Assembly (NCBI RefSeq): GCF_963576675.1
Contig: NC_088911.1
Span: 58,923,756 to 58,987,755 of the forward strand
Reading direction: 5' to 3'
DNA length: 64,000 bases
Source: Euphorbia lathyris
Lineage: Eukaryota; Streptophyta; Magnoliopsida; Malpighiales; Euphorbiaceae
The stretch's first letter is position 1; each line of letters opens with the position of its first letter. Made by a program: the position numbers and the translations under genes. Of this stretch, positions 23,741 to 36,224 are shown piece after piece. Under the pieces are notes generated by a model. The model saw nothing but the letters and a program-made list of their open reading frames with translations. It searched no databases and was not told where the DNA came from.

Positions 23741-24115
23741 TCAAAATGTCAGGTAATTAACATCTCTATATTTTAAATTTAAACTACTTGTCCTGGTTTG
23801 CAAATAATCATCGGACCTGATGAAAGCAAACTTCTCATCATATGGAGGAAACAGTCACCGTTAGATCTGAACTTATTAAAATCCTAAAGCATAGATTAAA
23901 ATCATTCTAAGATTTAAATCTAATAAGTCTAGGTCTAATGATGGCTGATTAAAAAATTATTGTGAAGGGAAAGTTAAGTAAATTAATTTACGTCAAAAGA
24001 AAGTGCACAGCCACAAAAGCTGTGGCAATTACGGCATTGAGCATAACTTTTCATTATACAATAAAAATAAGCAACAAAGATTTAGCATTAAATTAATGGA
24101 GAGAAGTAAAGAAAA
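23741..24115. other. Intergenic, no feature seen
   Basis: AT-rich sequence between the SCC3 transcript and a copia LTR. Nothing recognised. Confidence 0.5.
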
Positions 24116-24264
24116 TGTAAACAATCTTTAATTGTAACTATATATTAGTAGACCCGTTAGCATTTATACCATTTATACCTAGTTAGTTTCTTTTTGTATC
24201 TAGTTAGTTTCTTTTGGTATATAGATGCCTAGTATTCTAATAATACAACTATTGAGTTTTCTCA
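24116..24264 (+). repeat. 5' LTR of the + strand copia element
   Basis: About 150 bp, starting TGTAAACAATC and ending near TTTTCTCA. It matches the 3' LTR at 29564-30046 once the MITE is removed. The 5' LTR holds a local duplication of CTAGTTAGTTTCTTTT that the 3' LTR lacks. Confidence 0.7.
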
Positions 24265-24271
24265 ACCTATA

Positions 24272-24284
24272 TGGTTTCCGAGCC
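24272..24284 (+). other. Primer-binding site, tRNA-Met type
   Basis: TGGTTTCCGAGCC matches 11 of 13 bases of TGGTATCAGAGCC, the initiator-tRNA-Met primer site used by most plant copia elements. It lies 7 bases after the presumed LTR end. Confidence 0.6.
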
Positions 24285-24703
24285 TGTCCTAGTGTGCAAA
24301 GTTTTTCTTTTGTGTTTGTCCTAGCGTGCAAACTAATTTAGGGTTCCACCCTTTTTCGGTTCTCAGTTTTTTGGCCACTTACTAGTCTCACCGTTCGACC
24401 CAGCCTTCTGCCCACCCTCAGATCGGTCTTCTCGCGGTGGCCCATCATCATTTCGATCGGTGAGTCATCTCCATACGCCCCCCTTCTCCGATGAGATTCC
24501 TCCACGCGCTGGGGCGTGGCGGCGTGTTCGGCCGCCCCTTCAACTTTGATCACCACTGTTGGCTCTGTCTCCCTCTGATCAGCCACTCTTTCAACTTTGT
24601 TTCGTGTTCCACCGACTTTTGTTTTCTCATTCGGTGGAGGTTGGTCCTTGTTTGTGTTTTTTTTTTTTTGCTGAAACTTGTTGGGTTGTGTTTTCTTTGC
24701 TAA

Positions 24704-27700
24704 TGGCTCAGGAAAAGGATAAGAAAGTTGAATCTAGCAAAAGTGTGATTAGTAGCACTATGGTGGTTCTCCTAAGATTATCGATCATAAACTGACGGGT
24801 TCCAACTATTTAGATTGGTGTAAAACAATTAAGATTTATTTGCGTAGTATCAGGAAGACCCGTCATTTAACTGACGAAACAAAAACAGATGATGGGGATT
24901 GGTTGGCAGATGATGCCTATTTGTTTTGGGGTATCAAGAACTTTATTGATACGTCTATTGTTGGGTTGGTTTGTCATTGTGAGTATGTCAAACAATTTAA
25001 AGACTACTTGCAAAATATGTATGTTGGGAAGGATAATTTGTCTCGCTTATACGATACTTATAAGTCTTTCTATACTACTAATCGTTAAGGTCGATCTGTT
25101 CCGGATTACTATATGCAGTTAAGAGAATTTTTTCAGCAGCTGAATAAATTGCTGCCTTTGCGTACCGATATCAGTGTTGCAAGCTCAACGGGAACAAATG
25201 TTTGTTCTTCGCTATTTGTGTGGATTTGATTCTGATTTTGAGGGTGTTCTCAAATTCTCTTTAGTGCCACCATTCCTGATGCTGAAAAAGCTTTTAGCCG
25301 TGTTTTGCAAAGTGGATTGGTTCAATCATCCACTCCTATTGTTCCTGCCAATGTTATCAGAACCGGACCGTACATCAAATCGGATTTGCGATTGGGTCAA
25401 GGGTCATTTGGTCGGATCGGATAACTCGGATTGGTCAGACCAAATAACGTAATAAATAATATATATAATTAATTTGAAATTATTTTTATCAAACTATATA
25501 TAATCTAATATTATTAACATGACATGACATAGTTCTCTTTTCCCAATTAAAATTAAAACTGTCTGGTAAACATTTTGTAACATAGGATCAAAGATATTAA
25601 GGGCTGTTTATAATCTATAATAAAGTTCAAAGATATAATTAAATAATAATAAAAAGTTAAAAATTCTCAGGAAAAAAGAAAAAAGAAAAGGTTAAGAATC
25701 AGAAAGAAAAAGAGGAAAGGGTATATTCAGATAAAGTGAGGAAAGGTCCAATGAGAATTTGGATAAAAAAGCTTTTCCATATTGTAAAGTAGAAGAAACC
25801 AATCTTATGATATGTACTGTAAATAAGTTTCATACTAACTGAAAAACAATGCCTTACTAGTCTAAGGAACAGCAAAGTAGGCGTTGATAATTTTTATCTC
25901 GCGCGTGCAAGTTTTTTTTTTTTTTTTTTTTAAACTGGGTCAGACAGGTTATCGGTCGGACCATCGGTTTTCGGTCCAATTCCGGTTCTATCCGGTTTGT
26001 TACATATGCAACAAACTAGTTCAACTCAAACCGGAAACCCGACTGTTCTCGGTTAAACCGGTCGGTCTGGTCCGAGTTTGATAACATTGGTTCCTGCTTC
26101 CAGTGCTTTAGTCAGTCACAAGTCTTCATTTGACCGCTCTTGTAAGGATCCGACTAAGGGTGGTATTACTGTCATGAGTCAGGTCATACCAAGTGACGGG
26201 AACAGAGTCTTTGAGTGATATTACTGTTATGAGTCAGGTCATACCAAACGTACTTGTATGCTGCTTAAAGCAAAGCCACAAAGGCACCGGTCTGCTCAGG
26301 TTGTCACTAATGATGCTACATCCTGTGGCTCGACTTACACCATGACTGTAGATGGATATGCTTAGTATCAAGAATCATTAGCTTCCCAGCATTCTGCTTC
26401 ACCGATCAGTGCCATTGCTGATTTAGGTAATTCTAATAAGTGCCTCATTTCTTCATCTTCAAAGTGGGTCATTGATTCTGGTGCGACAGACCATATGACA
26501 GGTAATTCTAAATTGTTCACCTCTCATAATAAAACTTTTCTATCACATGTCACCGTAGCTGATGGTACACATTCTCCTGTTATTGGTTCTGGCACTATTA
26601 ACCTAACTTTTTCCCTTTCCCTCTCCTCTGTTCTTAATGTGCTGGAATTTGCATTCAATCTAATTTCTGTGAGTCAGCTTACCCATTCACTTAATTGTTC
26701 GATCTCATTTTTTCCTAATCATTGCTTGTTTCAAGATCTTATGACGAAGCAGATTATTGGTAGTGGACGGGAATCTGGCGGTCTCTACATCTTGGATGCA
26801 ACTGTTAGAAGATCGATTGCCCTCTTTAGTGTATCCACATCTTTTGATGAACATTGTCGGTTGGGACACCTTTATCTACCATTGTTGAAGAAATTATGTC
26901 CTCATTTTCAGAATTTATCTAGTTTAGATTGTGTGTCATGTCAGTTTGCTAAATATCACCGCCTATCTTCCCCTCCCCGAGTCAATAAAAGGTCAAATTT
27001 TCCATTTGAATTAGTTCATTCTGATGTTTGAGGTCCTTGTTCCGTTGTGTTGAAACCGGGTTTCAGATATTTTGTTACTTTTGTGGATGATTATTCTCGA
27101 ACTACTTGGTTATATTTAATGAAAAGTCGTTCTGGATTATTTACTCATTTTACTGCTTTTTGTGCTGAGATTAAAACAAAATTTAACGGTTCATATACTC
27201 CGAAATGAAAATGTTAAAGAATACTTTTCTGGACCATTTCAATTTTTCATGATCCAAAATTGTATCCTTCATCAATCTTCATGTGTTGATACACCATCCC
27301 AAAATGGTGTTGCTGAACGCAAGAATCGTCATCTTCTTAAAACTACTAGAGCTCTTTTGTTTCAAACACGTGTTCTTAAACATTTTTGGGCTGATGTTGT
27401 CTCTACAACATGTTTTTTGATCAATCATATGCCTTCTTCCGTGTTAAAAGGTGAGACTCTGTATGGTACTCTCTTTCTTCATAAACACGTATTTTCTGTG
27501 TCATCTCGTAGTTTTGGGAGTACTTGCTTTGTTTGGGATGTTCGTCCACAAGTCACTAAACTTGATCCCAAAGCCCTTAAATGTGTCTTCATTGGATACT
27601 CTTGTCTTCAAAAAAAAGCATTGTTGTTTTTCTCCTTCTCTTGATAAATATCTTGTGTCTTCTGATGTCACGTTTATGGAACATCTCCCGCTCTTTCCCA

Positions 27701-29556
27701 TGTCTTCTGATATCTCCATAGGTGATACTGATATTGATAATGTGTTGGTCTATCAAGTTCACCAGGTCTCAGATCTCTGTCCTTCTAAGCCACATATTTC
27801 TCAAGTATATTCACGACGTGAGAGACCTCCTGATTCCGGTCCAATACCAATTTTTGCTTCGCCTTCAGATTCTGCTCTCGAGTCAAGCCAAACCACTAAT
27901 GACCTTCCTATTGCCCTTCGTAAAGGTAAAAGATCTTGCCTCCATCCTATTTCTGCTTTTGTTTCCTATGAGCACTTATCTTCTCTTTCATAGTCTTTTG
28001 TTGCTTCCCTTGACTCTACTATTATTCCTAAATCTGTCTCTGAGGCGTTATCCCATCCGGGCTGGCGCAACGCCATGATAGATGAAATGAATGCTTTGGA
28101 TGTTAATGGTAGTTGGGATTTGGTAAATTTACCTGTTGGTAAGAAACTGTTGGGTGTCATTGGGTGTTTGCTGTGAAAGTCAATTTTGATGGTTCTGTTA
28201 CTCGTTTAAAGGATTGTCTTGTTGCAAAAGGCTTTGCTCAGACTTATGAGGTTGATTATTCTGACACCTTCTCTTTAGTAGCTAAAATAGGCTATATTCG
28301 ACTTTTTATCTCCCTGGCTGCCGCTCTAATTGGCTCTTGCATCATCTGGATATAAAAAATGCTTTCCTACATGGTGGCCTTCAAGAAGAAGTTTACATGG
28401 AGCAACCATCAGGGTTTATTGCTCAGGGGGAGTATGGCAAAGTTTGCCATCTCGGCAAATCTCTATATGGGTTGAAACAAAGTCCTCGAGCATGGTTTGG
28501 AAAGTTTAGCCAAGCAGTTGAAGATTTTGGGATGAAGAAGTGTAAATGTGATCATTCTGTTTTTTTTATAAACATTCTACTTCAGGTATCATTCTCATTA
28601 TCGTTTATGTAGATGATATTGTTATTATAGACAGTGGCATTTCAGGAATCTCGTCTCTAAAATCGTTTCTCTATGGCCAGTTTCATACCAAGGATCTAGG
28701 GGCTTTGAAGTGCTTCTTAGGAATTGAGTTGTCAAGAAGTAAGAAATGAATTTTCCTGTCTCAAAGAAAATATGTTCTTGATTTGTTGTTCGAAACAGGA
28801 AAATCTGGAGCTAAGCCATACAGTGCACCTATGACTCCAAATCCGCGTCTCACATCAGAAGGAGAGCCTTTTGAAGAGTCCGAAAGATATATGCGTTTGG
28901 TTGGAAAGTTAAAATATCTTATGGTGACTAGACCTGATATTGCCTATCATGTTAGTGTTGTTAACCAGCTTATGTCATCTCCCACCGTTGATCACTGGAC
29001 TGCACTAGAACATATCTTATGCTACTAGGGAACTCTTGGCTGGGGCTTACTTTACAAGAATTATGGTCATACCCAGATTGAGTGTTTCTCCGATGCAAAT
29101 TGGGCAGAAGACAAAGATGATAGGGGATCCGCTACCGGTTATTGTGTCTTTGTTGGAGGTAATTTAATTTCTTGGAAGAGCAAGAAGCAACATGTTGTTT
29201 CTCGCTCCAGTGTAGAATCTGAATATCGAGCGATGTCTCAATCAGTGTGTGAGATTATATGGATTGGTCATCTCCTCTCCGAACTTGGGTTCGACGTCAC
29301 CATTCCGATAAAGTTATGGTGTGATAATCAAGCAACTCTTCATATTGCTTCTAATCGTGTGTTCCATGAACGTACTAAGCATATTGATGTAGACTGTCAC
29401 TTTGTTCTTGAAAAGCTAGAAGAAAACATAATTGCCACAACCTACATTGGCACCAATGAACAGTTTGGAGACATTTTTATCAAAACCTTAAATGCGGTTC
29501 GGATAAATTACATTTGTAACAAGCTGGACATGTCAAATATCTATGCTCCAGCTTGA
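24704..29556 (+). pseudogene. copia gag-pol polyprotein, disabled
   Basis: Gag starts MAQEKDKKVESSKS at 24704 and has the LTGSNYLDWCKTIKIYLR-type UBN domain. It is interrupted by the hAT MITE at 25349 and resumes at 26098. A zinc-knuckle-like CYESGHTKRTC lies near 26220-26258. Protease WVIDSGATDHMTG is near 26468. GAG-pre-integrase HCRLGH is at about 26853. Integrase holds ELVHSDV and FVDDYSR, then frameshifts before TPSQNGVAERKNRHLL (about 27292). RT has LDIKNAFLHGGLQEEVYMEQ (28340-28400) and YVDDIVII (28609). RNase H has CFSDANWAED (29085) and ends AGCTTGA at 29556. Several stops and frameshifts make it non-functional. Confidence 0.88.
25349..26089. mobile_element. hAT-type MITE inserted in copia gag
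   Basis: The ends are CAATGTTATC and GATAACATTG, with further inverted similarity over roughly 60 bp (AACCGGACCG against the complement of GTCTGGTCCGAG). A perfect 8-bp target duplication GTTCCTGC flanks it (25341-25348 and 26090-26097). Eight-base duplication and the CA...TG ends indicate the hAT superfamily. 741 bp with no transposase. Removing it restores the gag reading from IVPA to SSAL. Confidence 0.93.
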
Positions 29557-29563
29557 GAGGGGG

Positions 29564-30046
29564 TGTAATGTATATAATTGTACATGTATATTAATTTAGG
29601 GACCTATTAGCATTTATACCTAGTTAGTTTCTCTTTGTATATAAATGCTTAGAGCATCTCCAACAGCCTCTTAAATTGGCTCTTAAGTTAAAATTTGAGG
29701 AGGGAGAATGAAAATTCATCTCCAACAGCCTTTTAGTGGCTCCTCAAATCACTATCCTCTCTATTAATAGAGAGTCTCTCTCCACCTCTTAGTGCCTCCT
29801 AACTTTATTTTTTATTAATAATTTATTATTGATGTGTCTCTCTCCTCACACTATTGGTAATGTAACAATAAAGAATAATTTTAATAATAAAATAATAAAT
29901 AAGGAGTGCATATAAGGAGCATTGTTGGAGATGATATATCTTAGCCACTCTTAAATCACTAAGAGTCAATTATTTATATTATTTATAGAGAGCTCACTAA
30001 GAGTCTCTTGGAGATGCTCTTAGTATTCTAATAATACAACTATTGA
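29564..30046 (+). repeat. 3' LTR of the + strand copia element, interrupted
   Basis: LTR sequence 29564-29651 is continued at 30020-30046 after the MITE. The end is lost where a poly-T tract of a minus-strand LINE begins. Confidence 0.75.
29652..30019. mobile_element. PIF/Harbinger (Tourist-like) MITE
   Basis: Inverted ends GAGCATCTCCAA and its complement (TTGGAGATGCTC) bound a 368-bp AT-rich element with subterminal repeats of the same motif. The target duplication is TTA (29649-29651 and 30020-30022), as expected of PIF/Harbinger. It sits in a copia LTR; with it removed the LTR matches the 5' copy across the join. Confidence 0.93.
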
Positions 30047-30445
30047 GTTTTTTTTTTTTTTTTGAAAAGTAAACATTGATATTAGAACAAAACCATCAAA
30101 ACACACCAGTACATGAAATCAGTACATGAACAAAGCTTTGCAGCTTTGTAACCCAACAAAACAAAAACCAGAAACAATACCAACTAGACTAAATCCACAC
30201 CTCAAAACCATAAACCCCATACACTATTACCAGCATTCTTTTCCGACCAAAGCCGACTCCTAACAGTATACAAAATATTCCTGATCAAACCTCCATATTG
30301 TGGTTGAATTTGTTGAAAACATAGCATATTACGAGCTTTTCATATCTTATAAACTGCAACAGTAAAAGCCAAACATTTCACATGAGCCAGGAAAGTTTTA
30401 CCTGCAAAATATTTAAAATCATCAAGTCATAATTTTAACAAATTA
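30047..30445 (-). mobile_element. LINE 3' fragment on the minus strand
   Basis: A poly-T tract (30047-30063) followed by GAAAAGTAAACATTGATATT is the complement of a plant L1 3' tail ending in poly(A). Further in, the minus strand reads GKTFLAHVKCLAFTVAVYKI, a stop, then KARNMLCFQQIQPQYGGLIR and SRLWSEKNAGNS, which resembles the region after the zinc-binding domain of L1 ORF2. It is 5'-truncated; the right boundary is approximate. Confidence 0.7.
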
Positions 30446-30840
30446 CGTATGAAAACTTTTTTTGAGACAGAAAGCTTGTTATGAGATTCAAGTGCAAACA
30501 ATTGAAAAAGGAAATTAGTAGAAAGAAAATGATATAATTGTAAAATTGACATGTGGTGGCTAGTAAAGTAAAATTTGAAAAATATAGTCATATCTGAAAA
30601 AGAAATGCAGAGGTTTTGGATATATAGATGGATAGATAATTAAAGTGATGAAAAATTTGAAAAGTAATTAATTGTAAGATGTTTAAAGAATGTTCATGAA
30701 AATAGATAAAAGAGGATAATTTCTTATATGCATGAAACATATTATCGCACAAATATTATAAATCAAACTATTTTTCAAGCAATATTAAAAATAGTTTACT
30801 CAATTTTTTTTTTGTAAACATGTCAATATACTTTAATACA
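30446..30840. other. AT-rich spacer, no feature seen
   Basis: No gene. A phrase GAAAAAGAAAT...GGTTTTGGATATAT near 30595-30625 recurs at about 36353-36383 on the other side of the L1 insertion, suggesting an older local repeat. Confidence 0.45.
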
Positions 30841-31083
30841 AATAGTTGTTAAAATCTAGGTAAAGTCTTCTCTATTGAGATGTGTCTGTCTTCTCTATTG
30901 AGATGTGTAACCCTAATACCGTAAACCCTACGTAACCCTCTCTTACTTAGCCGCACAGTACGATATTCCCCTCAGATCGCTGCAACATCTACGCTAACTG
31001 GTTGCTAATCGATAGTCGCTTTCTCCTGCAACCCTTTCGGCAGCAGTAAAATCCGACTCTGGTTTTTTCTGAACTCTATCGCA

Positions 31084-32175
31084 ATGGATAAAAACAAGGG
31101 GATGGCGGAGGACTATGCTCGCCTATGCCTCAGCAACGACGACGACGGCCTGGAATTATTTGATGACAGCCTTCAACTCGGGTTGATAGATAAAACATTC
31201 TTTATTGTCGGACAGCTTCTTGCTGTCAAAGCAACACACTTTGAATCAATGAAGACAACGCTAGCAGCCATATGGCAACCAGTTAAGGGTGTAACGATCA
31301 CGGAGACAGATATGGAAGGCAGGTATTTGTTTCAATTCTATCATGAACTGGATATGCGAAGAGTATTGAACGACGGGCCATGGACCTTTAATCAAAACCT
31401 ATTGATTGTAAAAAGGCTGGAGGTATCGGAGCAAGCATTGCACCCCAATCTCTCCGAACTAATTATCTGGGTCCAGCTCTCGGATCTTCCTATCGGCTTT
31501 CAAACCGAGGCAGTATGTAAAGCCATAGGTAATCAGCTAGGGGTGTATATTGAATCTGATCCTAAGAACTTTACGGGCCTCCGGAGAAATTTCTTGAGGA
31601 TCAAAATAACAATTGACATTCACAAACCACTAAAGACAGGGCAGAAAGTTAAAAGAAGCGGTGGCATGTGGCTATGGGTAAACGTGAGATATGAGCGGCT
31701 TCCTCAGTTCTGCTTCTTTTGCGGAATAATCGGCCACACAGATAAATTCTGTCCCTCGTTATTTGCAAGTGAGAATGTCACAGAAGAGCGTCGTTTTGGC
31801 AGTTGGCTGCGAGCGACTATCAGAAAACCGGGGATGCAGAGGGGGAAAGAGTGGCTAAGGGATCCTTCAGACGAGGCTGACACAACCAAATTCGAGCAAG
31901 CTCACACCGAACAGCCTGACTTCACCTTAGTTCGTGACAGCAACAATGTTAGTAGCAGCAAACCGATAGGCAGGTCAGTTAATTCTAAGGCTGGCAAATC
32001 CGTTGCCAAGACAGGACCACATTTGTCAGTTAACACAACGGCAGATGATATACTAACCATAGACCCAAAGAGACCCCGGTTGACAGAAAATTCAGTATTA
32101 AATTTCAGTTGTACCGATCAACATAAAAACGGAGGAGAGGCGAGACCTGAGGATCAGGTCCGCCCGGGACAATAA
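31084..32175 (+). CDS. L1 ORF1 protein (DUF4283, zinc knuckle)
   Basis: A 363-residue RNA-binding gag-like protein of plant L1 elements. DUF4283 covers about residues 35-190 (LLAVKATHFESMKTTLAAIW, LSELIIWVQLSDLPIGF). A CCHC zinc knuckle CFFCGIIGHTDKFC follows near 208-222. The C-terminus is basic and low in structure. The frame is fully open. Its TAA (32173-32175) overlaps the beginning of the ORF2 frame, and ORF2 follows without a gap. Confidence 0.9.
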   Translation: MDKNKGMAEDYARLCLSNDDDGLELFDDSLQLGLIDKTFFIVGQLLAVKATHFESMKTTLAAIWQPVKGVTITETDMEGRYLFQFYHELDMRRVLNDGPWTFNQNLLIVKRLEVSEQALHPNLSELIIWVQLSDLPIGFQTEAVCKAIGNQLGVYIESDPKNFTGLRRNFLRIKITIDIHKPLKTGQKVKRSGGMWLWVNVRYERLPQFCFFCGIIGHTDKFCPSLFASENVTEERRFGSWLRATIRKPGMQRGKEWLRDPSDEADTTKFEQAHTEQPDFTLVRDSNNVSSSKPIGRSVNSKAGKSVAKTGPHLSVNTTADDILTIDPKRPRLTENSVLNFSCTDQHKNGGEARPEDQVRPGQ

Positions 32176-35100
32176 GTGTAATCAGCTGGAACTGCCGAGG
32201 ATTGGGCAATACTCGGACAGTCAATGTCCTAAGGGACTTGGTTCATGCCCACAGACCTCAAATCATCTTTCTAATGGAAACCATGGTTAAAGAGGTTAAA
32301 GTGACAAAAGTAAGTAAGAAGCTTGGTTTTGATAATTACTGTATACAGGATGGAAGGGGTCATGGAGGTGGTATTGCCTTACTGTGGAACAATTCAGTCA
32401 ACATTGACGTATTATCTGCTTCGGTAAATTTTATTGATGTCCTGGTTTCTATCCCCCAAATCCCGCAGTGGAGATTAACTGGTTTCTACGGCTTTCCGGA
32501 GCGGAGCCGTAGGAGAGATTCTTGGCAAATGTTGTATTCGTTGGCTGGGAGTAACAACAAAGCTTGGTGCTGCATCGGTGATTTTAATGACATTGTTAGC
32601 CCGGATGAGAAGCAGGGAGGACAGATCCGACCACATTGGTTATTGGAGGGCTTCCAGACAACTCTTGAGGATTGTGGTTTATCTACTCTACACATGAAGG
32701 GATATCAGTTTACGTGGGAGAAAGGGAGAGGCACTCAGCGTTGGGTAGAGGAAAAACTCGATAGAGCGGTTGTCAATTCAAATTGGAAGGAACAATTTGG
32801 CAACTCGGTTTTACAGAATCTATCGGCGGCATGTTCGGATCATTCTGCACTGATGCTCCAGCTCAAAATATGGCTTAAGGCTCCAAAAGTTAAAAGATTC
32901 AGATTTGAGAATGTGTGGTCCAGGGAGAGAGGTTGTGCGGATGTAATTCGGGGCTCTTGGGAGTCAAATGCAGGGAAATCTATCACTGTCAAACTATGGG
33001 AGTGCACGAATGCAATAAAGCTATGGAGCAGGTCAGTTGACGGTAATTTTAAGAAGCGGGTGGACAGCCTGAGAGCGCAATTCGAAGCACTGCGTTTTCG
33101 ATCTGATCAGATAGGGATTGAACTGTTTCAAAAGGTAAGAGCTGATTATGTAAATGCTCTACAGCAGCAAGAGGACTTTTGGAGGCAGCGGGCTAAGTTG
33201 CATTGGCTTCAAGAAGGGGACGCTAACTCTAGATACTTTCATTCCTATGCCTCCTCTAGAAAGTGGTACAACTCGTTCACTGAGCTTCGAAATGATGCAG
33301 ATACTCCCTGTAGCTGGGTGTCGGGTTTGGAAGACATCCTGACTAATTATTTTCAGAATATCTTCACCAGCTCGGGCAGTACAGCAGGCGAAATTCTTTC
33401 TAATATCAACATGCGGCTAACAGCAGAAGATAATCTTTTCCTATGCAAGCCTTTTGAAGCGGATGAAGTGAGAGCTGCATGATTTGATATGCATCCGGAC
33501 AAGAGTCCCGGACCCGACGGATTAAACCCTGCGTTCTTTCAAAAGTTCTGGCACATTATCGGCGCTGACGTAATTTCTGATTGCCTTTCTATCCTTCAAT
33601 CTGGCAAACTCCCTACCGCATTAAATGAGACATTGATTGTTCTCATCCCTAAGAAACCCAATGTTGAAAAGGTTACGGATCTTAGACCTATAGCACTCTG
33701 TAATATCCTATTTAAGATTATCTCAAAGATGCTTGCTAATCGGTTCAAGAAGATATTGCCATCAGTAATCTCCGATTGTTAGAGTGCATTCATAAAGGGC
33801 CGTTTGATATCTGACAACATCATTGCTGCATATGAGGTTATCCATCACCTAAAAAATAAGAGGCAAGGAAAGCACGAAATCTCAGCTCTAAAGCTAGACA
33901 TGAGCAAAGCGTATGATCGGGTTGAATGGAAATTTCTATGGGATATGCTTCAGACAATGGGGTTCAATAATACGTGGATCAATTGGATGAAAATGTGTGT
34001 GGAATCAGTGAGCTATATGATTACCCATGATGGTAGGGAGATCGGTCCAATCATTCCATCTCGTGGACTCAGACAAGGAGACCCCCTTAGCCCTTTTCTA
34101 TTCCTTATATGTGCTGAGGGATTATCCTCTCTCTTATAGGCTAAGGAAAGAGCTGGATTGATTCACGGGTGTAAGGTGGCATGGTTAGCGCCAAGCATAT
34201 CTCACCTGTTTTTCACCGACGACAGTTACTTGTTTTTCCGCGCCAACTTAGAAGAAGCTACCACAATTCACCAATGTCTGTTAGCATACGAGGATGCGTC
34301 TGGCCAGTGTATCAATTACAGTAAGTCTGCGCTGTTTTTTAGCTTGAATTCCAGCATTACTGATAAAAGCGACGTATGCAATGTGTTGGGCATCACTGAA
34401 GTTCATGAACTTGGATTTTATCTTGGAGCACCAGCAAGTGTGGGAAGAAATAGAACTCATACGTTTGGCTTTCTTAAGGACCGTATCCGCAACCGCCTAA
34501 ATAATTGGAAGGAGAAGTTTCTGTCACGCACAGGGAAGGAGATACTTATGAAGTCGGTTCTTCAGTCCATTCCGACATATGCCATGAGTGTGTTTCTGCT
34601 CCCAATCAGTTTCTGTGAAGATGTTGAACGATTAATGAACCGATTTTGGTGGAAGAAGGACTCCAGCTCGGTTTCTGGTATCCATTGGAAAAGTTACGAC
34701 AAACTGTGTTTACCAAAAAAATTCGGTGGCCTGGGGTTCAGACGGATCCGTGATTTCAACTCGGCACTGCTGGCAAAACAAGCTTGGAGGATTCTGCAAT
34801 GTCCTCAATCTCTTGTGGCTCGTGTGCTTCGTGCCCGGTATTTTCCTACTACAGACTTCCTCCATGCAGATGTGGGCCACAACCCGTCGTTTGTCTGGCG
34901 GAGCATTCACTCAAGTCGACAGCTTTTAATAAAAGGGCTACAGCGAAAGATTGGAGATGGGTGCATGACTCGTATTCAGGAGGATCCTTGGCTACCTGAT
35001 CAGATAAATCCCAAGATCACATCTTCAATCTGCAGCGCTTTACCTACGGGCAGTGTCCGCGATCTCCTATGCGAGGATAACTCATGGAATCGGCCTCTGA

Positions 35101-36224
35101 TACAAGCTACATTCAATCTGCGGGATCAGAGACTAATCTTTTCGCTACCTCGGCGCAACATACGAACAGATGATAGCTGGTATTGGAGATTTGAGGCAAC
35201 GGGAAGTTATACAGTAAAATCGGGATACAGATTGCTTAATGAATGTCCTCAGCGTGAGCAAAACGACAATGTTAACTGGGACAGCCTGTGGAAGCTACAA
35301 ACTGCTCCTAAGATTAAAAACTTTCTTTGGAGACTTTTGTCAGGGTGTTTACCAGTACTGAGTAATCTCCAGCGTCGTCACAGTAATATATCCCCGTTAT
35401 GCCCACTGTGCGATTTAACCAACGAAGATGAAACACATGTATTCGTACAGTGCCCATTCGCTCAAAGTGTATGGCTTAGCTTCTTTGGTGATGGTCGGAT
35501 GAATGGTGTGTGGAGTATCGAAGATTGGGTGAACAATTTGATTAATGGGGATATTGGTATCTTAGGAAACAAGCAAGTGTTCCTGCTGTGGAGTTTATGG
35601 ACTCAGTTCTCTGCTTCAGAAGTGGTTCGACATGCTACTCGTGATGCTGCAGATTGGAGTGCTGCAAGGGCGATCCGCAACGACGGTTCTCAATCAAGTC
35701 TTGCTGCTGTAAATCGTGGTGCTGTGCCTGTAGTTCCAACCCGGCGTCGCCCTGCAGAAGGAAAAACAGCTTGCAATGTTGATGCAGGGATCTTTATGGA
35801 TAAGGGGTTTAGCTCATTTGGCTTTCTGGTAAGGAACAGCAGGGGGGAATGCAGCTATGCCTCACATGGGGCGTTATCAGGGTGTTTTGAACCAATCATT
35901 GCTGAAGCAATGGCGGTGAAAGAGGCGCTATCATGGCTAAAAGACAACGGTATCACCAACACGGAAGTTCGAACAGACTGCTTATCTGTGGTTCAATCCA
36001 TTCATGGAGGAAATCACACACTTTCATACTTATCAGATATCATTGTTGATTGTGTTAATTTACTTAACGAGCTAGATAATACATCTGTCTCTTTTGTTAA
36101 ACGTTCAGCGAATTGTGCGGCTCATAGCTTAGCTAGAGCGGTCAGTTCTGACTCTGTTCGTGAGGAGTGGCATAACTGTCCCCCTCTCCTAATTTCTATT
36201 GTTTCTGCTGACATTAGTCATTAA
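32172..36224 (+). pseudogene. L1 ORF2 (endonuclease, RT, RNase H), three stops
   Basis: One frame from ISVISWNCRGLG to the TAA at 36222-36224. No ATG precedes WNCRGLG; the ATA at 32172 may be a former ATG. The APE endonuclease has GDFNDIV (about 32577) and SDHSAL (about 32836). RT runs from PDKSPGPDGLNP (33495) through [12 protein letters not shown] (33897) and [11 protein letters not shown] (34072) to FTDDSYLF (34212). A zinc-binding domain has CPLCDLTNEDETHVFVQCPF (about 35400). RNase H has NVDAG, EAMAVKEAL and TDCLSVV with all acidic residues. In-frame stops lie at 33480 (TGA), 33780 (TAG) and 34137 (TAG). There are no frameshifts. Confidence 0.92.

Larger units (their letters stand above)
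24116..30046 (+). mobile_element. Ty1/copia retrotransposon with three secondary insertions
   Basis: A short 5' LTR (24116 to about 24264) is followed by a PBS (24272-24284), gag, protease, integrase, RT and RNase H in copia order, a polypurine tract GAGAGGGGG (29555-29563) and a 3' LTR from 29564. Shared LTR phrases include TAGCATTTATACC, CTAGTTAGTTTCT and ATTCTAATAATACAACTATT. A hAT MITE sits in gag, a PIF/Harbinger MITE in the 3' LTR, and a LINE 3' end cuts the 3' LTR near 30046. The coding region has many stops and frameshifts. Confidence 0.9.

Noticed and set aside
34710..34999. Overlapping open frames inside L1 ORF2
   Set aside because: Shadows of the real frame, which carries the conserved RT C-terminal and zinc-binding motifs.
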